This document shows, piece by piece, positions 32,278-42,315 of a stretch of 47,011 nt of DNA (position 1 is the stretch's first letter; every line of letters starts with the position of its first letter). The position numbers and the translations under genes were made by a program. Location of the stretch: positions 5,402,357 to 5,449,367 of the forward strand of contig NC_049986.1 of assembly GCF_000003815.2 (NCBI RefSeq), in the 5' to 3' direction. Under the pieces are notes generated by a model. It saw only the letters and a program-made list of their open reading frames with translations, searched no databases and had not been told where the DNA came from. The stretch comes from Branchiostoma floridae. Lineage: Eukaryota; Chordata; Leptocardii; Amphioxiformes; Branchiostomatidae.

Positions 32278-32643
32278 TAGAGTTTGGATTGGGCCGGAAT
32301 AGGGTTTTTCTAGGGTTTGGATCGGGTCGGAACAGGGTTTAACTTTTTCTAGGGCTTTGATCTGGTCGGAACAAGGTTTTCTAGGGTTTGGATAGGGTTG
32401 GAATAGGGTTTTTCTAGGGATTGGATTGGGCCGGAATAGGGTTTTTCTAGGGTTTGGATAGGATCGGCATAGGGATTTTCTAGGGTGTGGATCGGGTCGG
32501 AACAGGGTTTTTCTAGGGTTTGGATCGCGGGTCGGAACAGGATTTTTCTAGGGTTTGGATCGGGTCGGAACAGGGTTTTTCTAGGGTTTGGATCGGGTTG
32601 GAAACAGGGTTTTTCTAGGGGTTGAAATCGGGTCGGAACAGGA
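32278..32643. repeat. 33-bp G-rich minisatellite
   Basis: Units of the type tttttctagggtttggatcg + ggtcggaacaggg, about 10 imperfect copies. Similar in composition to 29541-30009, with plant-telomere-like ctagggttt strings. Confidence 0.9.
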
Positions 32644-32704
32644 TCTAACAGCTACACAAAAGGACGGGGAGCGTACCTGTGCATGGCGAAGCTTTATCAG
32701 AAGT

Positions 32705-32809
32705 TCATAGCTGTCACGTGGCGCACGCTTCTCACGCTTCTCACAGTCAGTCGCTCACCGGGCCTTGGACGTGTCGACAGCTCTAAATCTGCCAGCTGCA
32801 TCTATACCG
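32705..32809 (+). promoter_or_regulatory. Promoter/first noncoding exon, copy 2 (likely used by the TRAF-like gene)
   Basis: Ends ctataccg/gtaggattttc, a good donor. The coding exon at 34590 has an acceptor 14 nt before its ATG, so an upstream noncoding exon is needed and this is the nearest candidate. No transcript evidence. Confidence 0.4.
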
Positions 32810-33484
32810 GTAGGATTTTCATATCTATCTCGTCTTGGCAATTTAAGAAACAGAATTTCTCAAATGTAACGGTACCGTTATGCTTCCGATTTTCCGTCGT
32901 ACTAAGAAGTAGACAAGGTTGTTATCGTGAAAACCACGGACCAGTTCCCTTCGGAGTGTCGTGGGGCGATTGAAGTTTCGCCCTACACATTAGTGAGTCT
33001 TCATCAGGCAGTTAATTTCTGGTTTTTATTTTTATTTTGGAGAATAAAAGTGTTAACGCATATGTTTCGAGCGGCACCGTCTAGCCTTATTGATAGTGAA
33101 GCCCGAAAACATATCCGGACTTATTAGCCACCTTCACAAACACAAACAGAGGAGACCTTCACACTTCTGTGTGGTTGGTGGTTTCCGGCGTGTGCGGGCG
33201 CCCGGGCAGATGATTGAACAACATGTGCCTCCTGTAGACGGCCGTGTCGTCTGCACGCATTTGTGTCGGGGGTATTATAGTCAGATAGTGGCCGCTGTGT
33301 GTTTGTGATATCTGTCCGCAAGAGAACTAGAGAAGAGGGTCTGCATACTTTTTTTCCGTAAGGCGTAGGCAGTCTATTTTAAATTTATTTCCCGTAACTC
33401 GTAGGGAAACCATCTTATCTGTATATACGTTATTCGTAGCGAGGCGACCAAATTTAGCGTAATTGCCTTCCTCGATTTGGCGTA

Positions 33485-33697
33485 ATACTGTAAATGCATT
33501 TAAGTTCGCGGGGATTTAATTTCGCGGTAGCGGGGAAAGGACTTTTCGCGGTGGTTTTAATTTCGCGGTAGCACCATGCACTGTAGTATCTTAATGCCCT
33601 GGAAAAATGTTCGCGGTGGTTTTAAATTCGCGGTGAAATGGCCAACGCGAAAACCGCGAATATAAATCCACCGCCAACATTTCTGCATTTACAGTAT
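33485..33697. mobile_element. MITE with TACTGTAAATGCA termini
   Basis: Ends tactgtaaatgcattta and ctgcatttacagta are inverted repeats, with cgcggtgg / ccgcgaa blocks inside. It is flanked by TA. Confidence 0.85.
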
Positions 33698-34231
33698 GTA
33701 GGGTGTTATTCTGAATTCAGCGTAAATCGTTGTTGGGACCCTCCCCCCATGCAGCCCCTCAGAGAGCGTCTGGATGAATTGTTTTGATATTTGGTATGTG
33801 GGTTAGTCTTTATAAGAACTTTAAATGCTTGGATTATATGCGTCCTACGGTATGCAGCACAACTTCCAGTTAGCAGTTCAGACATCTCGTGTTCTGGACA
33901 TACAAAACATTTCCAGTTCCACCCATGTCCAACCATACCATGCACACGTAATCAATTATATTCTGACAGCCACACAAAAGCACTGGTGTGAAACAACTAC
34001 ACAGAAGAGTCTATGTAAACATGCCCAGGAGCTCTTACATGGTTTACACTTTTACAGTGGCGTTTGATGGTTGACGGCCGGTAAAATGGCCAACTTGCAT
34101 TGAGTGTTTGCCTTGAATTTGTCTTTTCTGCCGATGGTCGGTCAATAGCTTTTGTTTGCCAGTTATGTGGCATCATTTGGCAGGAATGTACGCGGGGTGA
34201 GAAAGGAAATCATTGTGCTAACCTACATGCA

Positions 34232-34257
34232 CCCAAGGAGGTTATATAACCTCCTTG
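34232..34257. repeat. Perfect 26-bp palindrome
   Basis: ccaaggaggttat followed directly by its reverse complement. It lies just upstream of another inverted repeat. A related half occurs at about 46182. Confidence 0.85.
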
Positions 34258-34275
34258 GTGCATCATAACTGACGC

Positions 34276-34398
34276 TAAGTATTTATCTCCAAGCAGATCT
34301 TGCGGTAGTAGAAAACTCCTCTGCCGGCTAAAGTCCTTCCCCAGCTTATGTTACTGTCTTAAACTACCGCAAGATCTGCTTGGAGATTAGCTAAGTAT
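34276..34398. mobile_element. Short inverted-repeat element
   Basis: atctccaagcagatcttgcg (from about 34291) and its inverse (34364-34387) form arms of about 24 perfect bp around a 51-bp spacer; outer taagta/ctaagtat ends also pair. Confidence 0.8.
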
Positions 34399-34589
34399 CA
34401 TTTACAGTACATGTCAACATGTTGAAATTTTATGAAAAGTTTGGACGCTCCGCTTCCATTGCTTCTGTGGTTGCTTTTATCATCAGGAAACAAGACGGTC
34501 TAGATTGTATGTGGGGAAGGGATCGATCGGGTTTGTGAATCGTAAGTAGTGTTGTTATATTTCATCCGTCAACAGGATACGCCAGCATT

Positions 34590-34728
34590 ATGGAAGGGTT
34601 CGGCAAGGAGAGCCGGGGCGGAGGTAGGACAGGGAATGACAGACCAGACGTACTGGCGGGCGTGATAGGGGAACTACTGATGGCGGTACAGCAGCTCTCC
34701 GATAGGGTCGGTGCCTTGGAGGCCAGGG
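34590..34728 (+). CDS. TRAF-like exon 1 (coding)
   Basis: 46 codons plus G; donor GGG/GTAAAC. Confidence 0.85.
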
Positions 34729-36479
34729 GTAAACAACATAATGTATTGTTGTTGCGTTTCGCCTTCTTCGTCTATTCTGTTATATTCTCTTTCTGTTATA
34801 ACGTACACTTTATTCTACTAAAAATCGTTTTCAGTATCTTAATTTTGTTGGGGACATTGTTATGAAGGGAATGAATTTTACAGACCACTATAGGATATTA
34901 CATTTTGTATGTCATTTGGACCTCGGCAACGATATGCGTAGACTCACCAAAACTTAATATGACTATCATTTTGGATTTCTCACTAATGTTTTGCTTTTTA
35001 TCTAAAGTCTGAATGAACGTTTTCCCAGCCTAGATAATGTAACTTGGAATCGTTATCAAAAGTTTTCAAGCTCTGATATAGCCGGCATTGCAGTTTATCG
35101 GAACACATCGAACTGTTAGGTAATCGTGTGCAAACAACAATCTGTTTCTTCGTTGTTCCAGATTCTGACATCGCTGGTCTTGGGAACCAGATCGACGGCA
35201 TAGAGAGGGCCATAAAGGCAATCCTCCTGGGTATAACAGCGGACATGGAGACCCGGATGGAGGCTGTCGAGCAGGTTGTTTGGGGCGCTTTCGACGAGGT
35301 GGAGCGTCTCAACTACGAAGTGGAGCAGCTGCAGGTGGCCGAGGAAACCGAAGGAAAAGCCCGGATCTCCCGTCTGCAAAGCCGGGTCAAGGCGCTGGAG
35401 ACGAGGAGTGCTGAGCAAGACGCCCAGCTCGCTCAGCGCGCAGTCCGTCTCAAAACTTTGAAAGAGACGAGCTACGACGGCGAGTTCGTGTGGAAGATTT
35501 CCGGTATGGCTCAAAAGCGCCGCGATGCGACAGTTGGTAAAACTACAGTCATCGATTCTGTGTGCTTCTTCACCAGCCGCGCGGGATACAAGATGCGCGC
35601 ACAGGTGTACTTGAACGGGTACGGCAGAGGGGAGGGCACACACGTCAGCGTCTTCTTCGTCATGATGAAGGGAGAATACGACGCCATTCTGTCCTGGCCT
35701 TTCCGTCAGAAGGTACGTACGGTCACCCAGCATTGTGTACCATCCATTGATAGATTTCCTTTCACATGTACATGTTTCACCCAAAGCGCCGCCTATCGAC
35801 CGTATCCTGGCAAGCCAGCCAGTTGCGGAAGGTGAAGTTCACCGTACGCGAGCGCCCCCTTGTGTGCAATTATGATGCAGATGTGGAAGCGGCCGGCAGA
35901 GGCTGTCAGTAAGTCGCAGCGCAGCGCTTAACATTAGACACCAAATACTGGTGCGAGGTTCTGACTGTCACTGCTTGAGATTGCTTTGATAAACTATAAA
36001 GACGTCTTTTCAATGTTAAAAGTTAATTTGGTTCTTCACAACATTCCTAACTTTAAGATTTGTGTTATTTCTCACACATAAGTCACTCTTGTGCACGCTA
36101 CCAACTGGCTACATATGTCCAGGTGCATGCTTTACTACCGGTATACTCAGTAACAAAACGCCCAAACGAGCGCGGAAAAACATTGTTCCAAGACCTGCGA
36201 AGACTCTAATAACAACAGGACACCATTTCTTCCTTGTCTTCACCCCAGGTGACATTCACACTACTAGACCAGGACCACCAAGCAGACGTGACGGACTGGT
36301 TCCATGCCGGTGCCTACCCGACCAGCCCGTCCTTTGCGCGGCCCACCGGTGACTCCAACCTGCCCTGCGGGACTCCCGACTTCGTGCCGCTGGAGCGGCT
36401 GTACAACAGCGGGCACGCATACGTCAGGGACGACACCATGTTCCTCAAGATCACCGTGGACACTGTTGGACTGGTCTAA
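34590..36479 (+). CDS. TRAF-like adaptor: coiled coil plus MATH/TRAF-C domain, no RING
   Basis: Three exons, 34590-34728, 35162-35712 and 36249-36479, join in frame to 306 aa. Residues 1-29 are Gly/Arg-rich. Residues 30-147 are heptad-rich (LMAVQQLSDRVGALEAR; METRMEAVEQVV; EVERLNYEVEQLQ; ISRLQSRVKALE). Residues 151-306 form a TRAF-C (MATH) domain: YDGEFVWKISGMAQKRRDA, FFTSRAGYKMRAQVYLNGYG, GEGTHVSVFFVMMKGEYDA, LSWPFRQKVTFTLLDQD, VRDDTMFLKITVD. This closely follows TRAF1/2/3/5 (family knowledge). TRAFs bind TNF-receptor-type tails as trimers in the cytoplasm. RING and zinc fingers are absent, as in the RING-less TRAF1, so a regulator rather than an E3 ligase is likely (inference). The ATG is in a good context (cattatgg), 14 nt after an acceptor. 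Confidence 0.9.
35162..35712 (+). CDS. TRAF-like exon 2: coiled coil and first half of MATH
   Basis: Acceptor gttccag and donor CAGAAG/GTACGT; 551 nt, GC-rich with strong coding character. Confidence 0.92.
36249..36479 (+). CDS. TRAF-like exon 3: end of MATH and stop
   Basis: Acceptor caccccag; VTFTLLDQD to DTVGLV then TAA. A possible ATTAAA signal lies at about 36776. Confidence 0.92.
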   Translation: MTFTLLDQDHQADVTDWFHAGAYPTSPSFARPTGDSNLPCGTPDFVPLERLYNSGHAYVRDDTMFLKITVDTVGLV

Positions 36480-37236
36480 TATAGCCTCCACAAGGCCTTC
36501 TTCCTATGGGGGTGCGGGGATCGTAGAATTCGCAAAAAAAAATCGGGAAATTGGCCAGGGGAGTCAGTCCACGCGTAGGTCCATGTTGCTGCGCGGCCAA
36601 CCAACTCCTCTGGTAGCAAAACTCCATTGGCAAATTATTCTCCCTACAATAGCGAGCGTAGTCAGTTTGGTAGAGACTAGGTCTAATATTGGGAAATACA
36701 CACATAGGGGCCATGGTGTACATACGATATCCTTACCGAGAAATAAGGTGCACAACTGAAATTTCGGGGCATAATCATTAAAGACTTATATTAATGCCTT
36801 ATAATTATGCTCCGAAATTTGAAATGTTTACCTTATTTACTTTATTTGTTAGTGAGGCTCAGAACTTATTGATCATCCCTCGTATTGAAGACCCTACAGA
36901 TATGGTAGCTTCATCAACTTCAACAAACTTCAGTACTAGTTTCATGCTAGAAGTTGTATAACTGTCGGGAACAGTGGTTGCCTCTAGTATCAGCCTCCTT
37001 TATGCCTCCATCTGCTTCCGTTTTCTTTAATATCTTTCGTTTTTTAGAATAGATTCAGATATTACTGTATTCGCGTACTGAGTGAGTCTATACAATGGTA
37101 CTGAAAGAAAATGATGGAAAGTGTTCAAATGGAAAGAACATGAAAGAGAGAATGTATATAGCAAAAGTTTTTTTAGCGGAGTAATGATTTATATAGTTTG
37201 ATATAGATTTGAATTTTTCTTGTGCAAAATGCTGGT
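36480..37236. other. TRAF-like 3' UTR and intergenic
   Basis: It contains a hairpin at 36757-36823 (aaatttcggggcataat / attatgctccgaaattt). No other gene was recognised. Confidence 0.5.
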
Positions 37237-37440
37237 AAGGCTAACGTCACATTTCCACAAAGATGCCCGGCTGGGCAGTTTTGGGGAACGAAAAGTACGA
37301 TATAAAGGACAACAAAAACACAAAACGGACCAAAAATAATTCAACAGTACGCCTTGTGCATATTTATTGGCGCAAACCTTAATTTTTCGTTTCTACAAAC
37401 AGCCCGGTCAGGCCCCGGGTAGGAAGTGTGACGTAGGCCT
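37237..37440. mobile_element. MITE, family B, copy 2
   Basis: aggctaacgtcacatttcc ... gcccggctgggc against gcccggtcaggcc ... gaagtgtgacgtaggcct; same family as 15782-15984. Confidence 0.8.
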
Positions 37441-38441
37441 CAGCGACCACCTAGCTTACGTTAATTGACCTTGAAGACAAGAAGCATCGCTGCAGTTAGA
37501 TAAAAGCATTTTCACCGACTCTGTAACGACTAAGGTATTAGATACATTATAGGATCTAGGACAATGTATTTTGATATATTTTCTTGAACAAACGGGACTG
37601 TGGCGTTCGTTAGGCAGAGATACGAGGTGAATATGAGTAAATCCCTGAACCTATACGTTGGTCTGATGCTCTGTGTGTGCCTAATCAATCAGTACGTTTG
37701 TATATATCGTTAACGTTGTCTTACTGAGAACCTGACAGACTTCGTGGCATTCCCATTGAGATAACTGGCTTTCAAATAAAACGTGATATACATTTCTTCT
37801 GCTTTCCCAATATTGGTTTTCTGTGTCCAACCTAAACTCTGTGTGAATCATTTGGGCTAGGCCAGCCCACTGCTGTAAGGGTAGGGGTAAACGTGCCCAT
37901 TCAAATATGTATTCTTAAAACTTTTGTTGTTGTTCTTTGTGAGGGATCCACACGTACATATTTGACGTTTCTGTCAGCCTACATGACGTAACATGTTAGT
38001 TGGGTGTTCTTGCAATGAACGCATCATTGGGATATCCGGATGTCAGCTGTAGGTCTATACCTCACCCCTAATTGTAGTTGGTTTCTTCTAATTCTTCTAA
38101 ATCTATAGCTGTCACCTGACCGCTAAGGAAACATCGTCCAACAATTTTCTCAACAGTGTCTTTAGATTATAGCTACGAGCAATGAGCTTTACGTTACAGT
38201 CCTTGTGCCATTAAACCGAACTTTGTCTACTGGAGTGAATAAACCATTCTCATGGACACAACCTACAATATAGTGTTCAAGGTCTGACCTCAAAGCCGGG
38301 ACACTGGCTACTGGGAACAAACGCTAGGGATGCATGTAAGGCTGGAGTCTTCATAATGTTTTCCTAGTGCTTAATAAGTTCAACTCTAGTTTAATCAGTG
38401 TACAAGAGACTACACGGGTGGACAGTCTCTTATTCATAGCT
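37441..38441. other. Intergenic, nothing recognised
   Basis: AT-rich; no exon, RNA gene or clear repeat seen. Confidence 0.4.
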
Positions 38442-38690
38442 TGTTTGGTAGTGTGGCGTAAGTGCGGAGTATTGTGCAATGAAGCCAGGAGTCCTAGGTT
38501 CGAATCATGCTATCGACATTGTGCCATTAGGAAAGTCACTTTGTACGACTTTTTTTCACTCTGCGGAGGTGTAAAAATGGGTACCTGACTTCGGTTAGGG
38601 AGGTAAAAGCCTCCCAATGTCGTGCTATAACAGAGTTGAAAACAACCCAATGCCCCTAAGACCATAAGGACTACCTACCTACCTATTCAT
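38442..38690 (+). mobile_element. tRNA-derived SINE, copy 2
   Basis: A-box-like tggcgtaagtg (about 38454), B box ggttcgaatc (38498-38507), the body gtaaaaatgggtacctgact (38571-38590) shared with 24469-24683, and a (ctac)n-like tail. Confidence 0.85.
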
Positions 38691-39473
38691 AACATTGGTT
38701 TTTAGCAAAGTACACTTTTGTCAAAACCTAACAATAGTTTGCTAGAGACTTCGTATATTCATTCCCTGGGAGCCCCTTTTAGTAACATTTGCCGTGACAT
38801 TTTTCCTTAGATTTGTTGACTACATGGGGTTGTGCTTGCTCCTTCATGGGATTGAGCCAGCGGCTCTCTCACTTCAAAACACCGGGCTACAGCCGTATTT
38901 TCTCACAGACGCTCTCTCCTTGCGTGCTTGAAAGGCGTACGTAACGATATCTTAATCTTTTGTGGCTTGTGTCAACAAAAAGGACGCTACCTGAGACGTC
39001 CCCATCATGCCCTGCGTGTTCAAAGCTAACAGGTGCGCTCAGCTTGAGTGACAACGCTTCCAAACAACGCCAAGGCCGTGTCCTAGCAACTGGGTCACCA
39101 ACGTAATCATCATCTAACCAATCAGAAGACTCGTGCGTGAAAACAGCCAATCACATGTTTTAACATTGACCAATCAGACGCGATGGTAACGTTTTGCGAA
39201 TAGGTGTTAGAGGGTTGTGAGGAAATGCCTGGGGTAATTGAAAAGCGCGCAGCAACCAAAGCATGTAGTTCTTTTGAAGGGAGGCTGAATATGTTTTGTT
39301 TGTACCATAGGGCAGGCACTCTGTAAATACGGTGATGTTGGATTGATGGTGCATTTCACAATAGAGTGCAAGGCACTTTACATTACTGAACAACATACTC
39401 TATCCGGGTGGTCGTTTTAGAACCATTTAAAACTCAACACAGAAGCGTATTTGTAGCAAAACTACATTTTGAT
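38691..39473. other. Intergenic with a CCAAT cluster
   Basis: Three forward CCAAT boxes at 39118-39122, 39147-39151 and 39170-39174 (two as ccaatcag). No adjacent coding exon was identified. Confidence 0.4.
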
Positions 39474-39479
39474 TTTATT
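39474..39479 (-). terminator. Candidate polyadenylation signal (AATAAA on minus)
   Basis: tttatt on the plus strand, about 615 nt beyond the stop codon of the basic-protein gene. Confidence 0.35.
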
Positions 39480-40093
39480 TTACAAAAGTTGACATCGTCT
39501 ACAGAGAAGTCTACAAAATATCTTCCTTTCTGAAAGACACGGGTAGCAGTGTTTTTTTTTTTTACTGATAGAGAGATTTTCAAAACAATAAATAAACACA
39601 ATAACACACAGTGGGAATGGATCTAGACGTTAGGCGTTCTGCTGATAGTAGTCGTTGACAATGTGCGTTCTTCGATGGTCCCTTCATTTTCCTTCAAACC
39701 TTTTCACAAACTCGAACCTTCGCCTGCATTTGTCCAGTAAAATACGCAAACCCCTTCCTCCATCTGCTCTACGTTCTAACCGCTTCTCTTTTCAAATATC
39801 ACACTTACTCCATCGGAGCAAATTGGTCCCTTTTTTTCTGAGCTGCTCAGAGAGTGTACAGAAAAACCGATAACTTTGTATCACAACATTGTGTTGTTGT
39901 TTTTTGTTGTCGTGGCAACCAGTTGCCGTGCAAACGTTGAAGAAGAATGGAGGAAAAAATATATCGTCAAAACACTCTGTCTAGTTTACAACTATTAGTT
40001 GAGTGAAGAAGTCATTGTCATCACACAGTCAAACAAATATCTGTCACAGACACACAAGTCTGGACAGTGTCCGAATCTTCAGGGATCCATTCT

Positions 40094-40197
40094 TCACTTC
40101 TTCCTTCCACCTGCCCTCTTCTTGAAGGACTTCTTCGCAGGCTTGGCCCTGGGCTTGGCTGCCTTCTTGCGGGGGGCCTTCTTCGCCTTGGCGGGCC
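40094..40197 (-). CDS. Basic protein exon 3
   Basis: Acceptor tttttttcaag; 33 codons to TGA. Confidence 0.75.
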
Positions 40198-42315
40198 CTT
40201 GAAAAAAATTAAGGAGAAATGCTTTAATCAGTGGCTAACGCTGCTTTCACTCAATGGAGTCATTGGAAACCTGATACCCCAAGGGGGTGATACTTATGGC
40301 AGAGAGCCAACTCACAGTGAAGGTCAAGAATTTCAAAAGAGGGTTTAAGTCTTTTTAAAGCCCTCATTTGCATAACTCCGCCCCTTTTACCCATAATTCC
40401 AAATTCTGGCACAACGCCAAAGCAAACAAGTTGCTGTTAGCTATCGACATCATAAACACAAGAAAACGCGTCAGCTGTTGGCTACCGTTTGTATCAGTGA
40501 AAGGAGTCATGTGATTGGCAGTTTGCACGCAAAGAGTAATCTGATTGGTTGTAATATACGTCATTTCGATACATGATACCACAACAAACTCTGCCTGGGA
40601 ATTTTCCACCGGTGTTGATGTTTGAATCTGCCTGACAACGGGGACTCCAAGTTCTTGTCAAGCGGGATACAAATTACAGTTGCCATTGCATCGTTCGCTC
40701 TCCTTAGAATTTAAAGTCTTTAAAAACTTTATCAAGTGCACATTTTGCAAGATATTTGCAGATTGCACGGAAATGAAGCAAACGATACTTTCTAAAAGTT
40801 TAAATATCCTAGTGACCGGTGGGTCAGTTAACCAGGAAGTTATCATATTTGGAAAGCATCTCCCGTCTTTAGTAAGGACTCGTTGTAGGGTGTAACTCGG
40901 TGTAGGGTGTACTTACTTGCTTTCTTGGCGGCAGGGGCTGCGGTGGCGGCGGCTGGTGCTTTCCTCTTAGCTGCAGAAGAGAAAAAAGTCAAAGTTAGAT
41001 TTAAAAGATATCAAAACTCTGCAAGTTTTCAAATGATAGAGAGAATGCGCGCTCTACTTTTGTTTGCTTAAAAATCCATCTAATTAAGTTATCCGCATGA
41101 ATTACTTGTCCCATTTGTTAAGATTTTTTTTTGCATGACAGAGAAGATTGACAAGACTCTGCGTCTCAGGTGTTTTGTTAAGACATGCCATGTAATCCAC
41201 CTCTTTGCAACACACTGTCTGGGCGCTAAAGTTTTCGGAAAGGATGAGCGAACCAATGGACGCGTGTCAAAGCAGATAATGGAGATAAAAGAGATGTTAC
41301 TCAACCCCGCCGCAAAGTAAACCGATATAACACGGTAGAGATATCCGGCGCGTAAGGAAGAACTTTTCAAATAAACTGTTGTCAAAGAACAGCCGAGAAA
41401 GATAATCTGGCATACTTAAAACATCTTCTTTCTCAAATCTCCCAAAACCTGACTATACTTGTGCAGGGTCGACCGAGGCGTTTAAACCCGAAGCGTCGCG
41501 TTGTCTCTGGCGTGCGTCTGAAGATAAATGCGCTTTGACTAACAGGTATCTCTGACGAAACAAAGTCCCCCCAAAAAAGTCTAAACAGGACGGCTAACCG
41601 GTACCCTGCACTGCAAAATCAAAATGAGCTCTTCAGTTAAAACCTGGAGCAACTAACAATTTTACGGGATGAAATCAACTATTTTTTTGTCCGTGAGATT
41701 TTTTTTTTCTAAAAAAAAGTTTAGAAAAAGGTAGGCGACCCCTACCAATGCGTCATTTCCATTGGTCCTAAGTTACAATTTGTGCATTTCTTAAAAACCC
41801 TTGCTTCTGCATTGCCAGAGACTGCACTGAACGATAAACGCGTTACAAACGTGCGTAAACAAGCGTAGGAGATGAATTTCAGTGTTCATGCCAAAACGAC
41901 GCGGCGCGAACACCCCTAACCCGCTAAGTAGCGTCACCCATCTGTGATTGAAGGTACCCGGGGCCCCGGGGTTGCATTGTCTTATGAAAAATTTTCAGGA
42001 TGGAAGGCAAAAACAGAAATCTATCCATGTAAACACCCACTCTCCCTGATTTATAGTCTAAAAGCGCAAACTGCATTTCGAGATAAGACAGAGAGATAGA
42101 CCGCTGGCGGTAGGCCGGGCCGAAGGACTCAGACGCCGCCAGGTATCAGGCAGCCGTCGGAGAGACCCCGACCCAACCCGCGCACCGCAAACCTCGACCG
42201 CTCACCCCCCAGCTAAGACCCGCTGTCTACAGCACTACAGCTACTCACCTGCCGGCTTGGCCTTCTTTGCCGCTGGCTTGCGGCTTCCAGAAGCGGAACG
42301 GGCTCTCTTAGGCAT
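40094..42315 (-). CDS. Small Lys/Ala-rich basic protein (histone H1-tail or HMGN-like)
   Basis: Three exons, 42249-42315, 40917-40970 and 40094-40197, join in frame (67+54+104 nt) to 74 aa. It begins MPKRARSASGSRKPAAKKAK, continues KRKAPAAATAAPAAKKA, and ends PRAKPAKKSFKKRAGGRKK. It is almost entirely Lys, Arg, Ala, Pro, Gly and Ser, with no acidic residue. This suggests a nucleic-acid or chromatin-binding protein. MPKR resembles the HMGN start, but the RRSARLSA nucleosome-binding core is absent; the rest resembles histone H1 C-terminal tails or sperm basic proteins. All junctions are GT/AG and the start lies in a GC-rich, CpG-rich stretch (about 42090-42480). A genuine gene is likely; the precise function is unassigned. 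Confidence 0.75.
40917..40970 (-). CDS. Basic protein exon 2
   Basis: Acceptor cttctgcag and donor GCAA/GTAAGT; 54 nt, KRKAPAAATAAPAAKKA. Confidence 0.75.
42249..42315 (-). CDS. Basic protein exon 1
   Basis: ATG in context agccatgcc; 22 codons plus G; donor GCAG/GTGAGT. Confidence 0.75.

Noticed and set aside
35116-35784. 222-residue minus-strand frame
   Set aside because: Antisense of TRAF-like exon 2; open only because of GC-rich codon use.
38442-38520. Possible tRNA gene
   Set aside because: A and B boxes present but no tRNA fold, and the downstream body is shared with another SINE copy.
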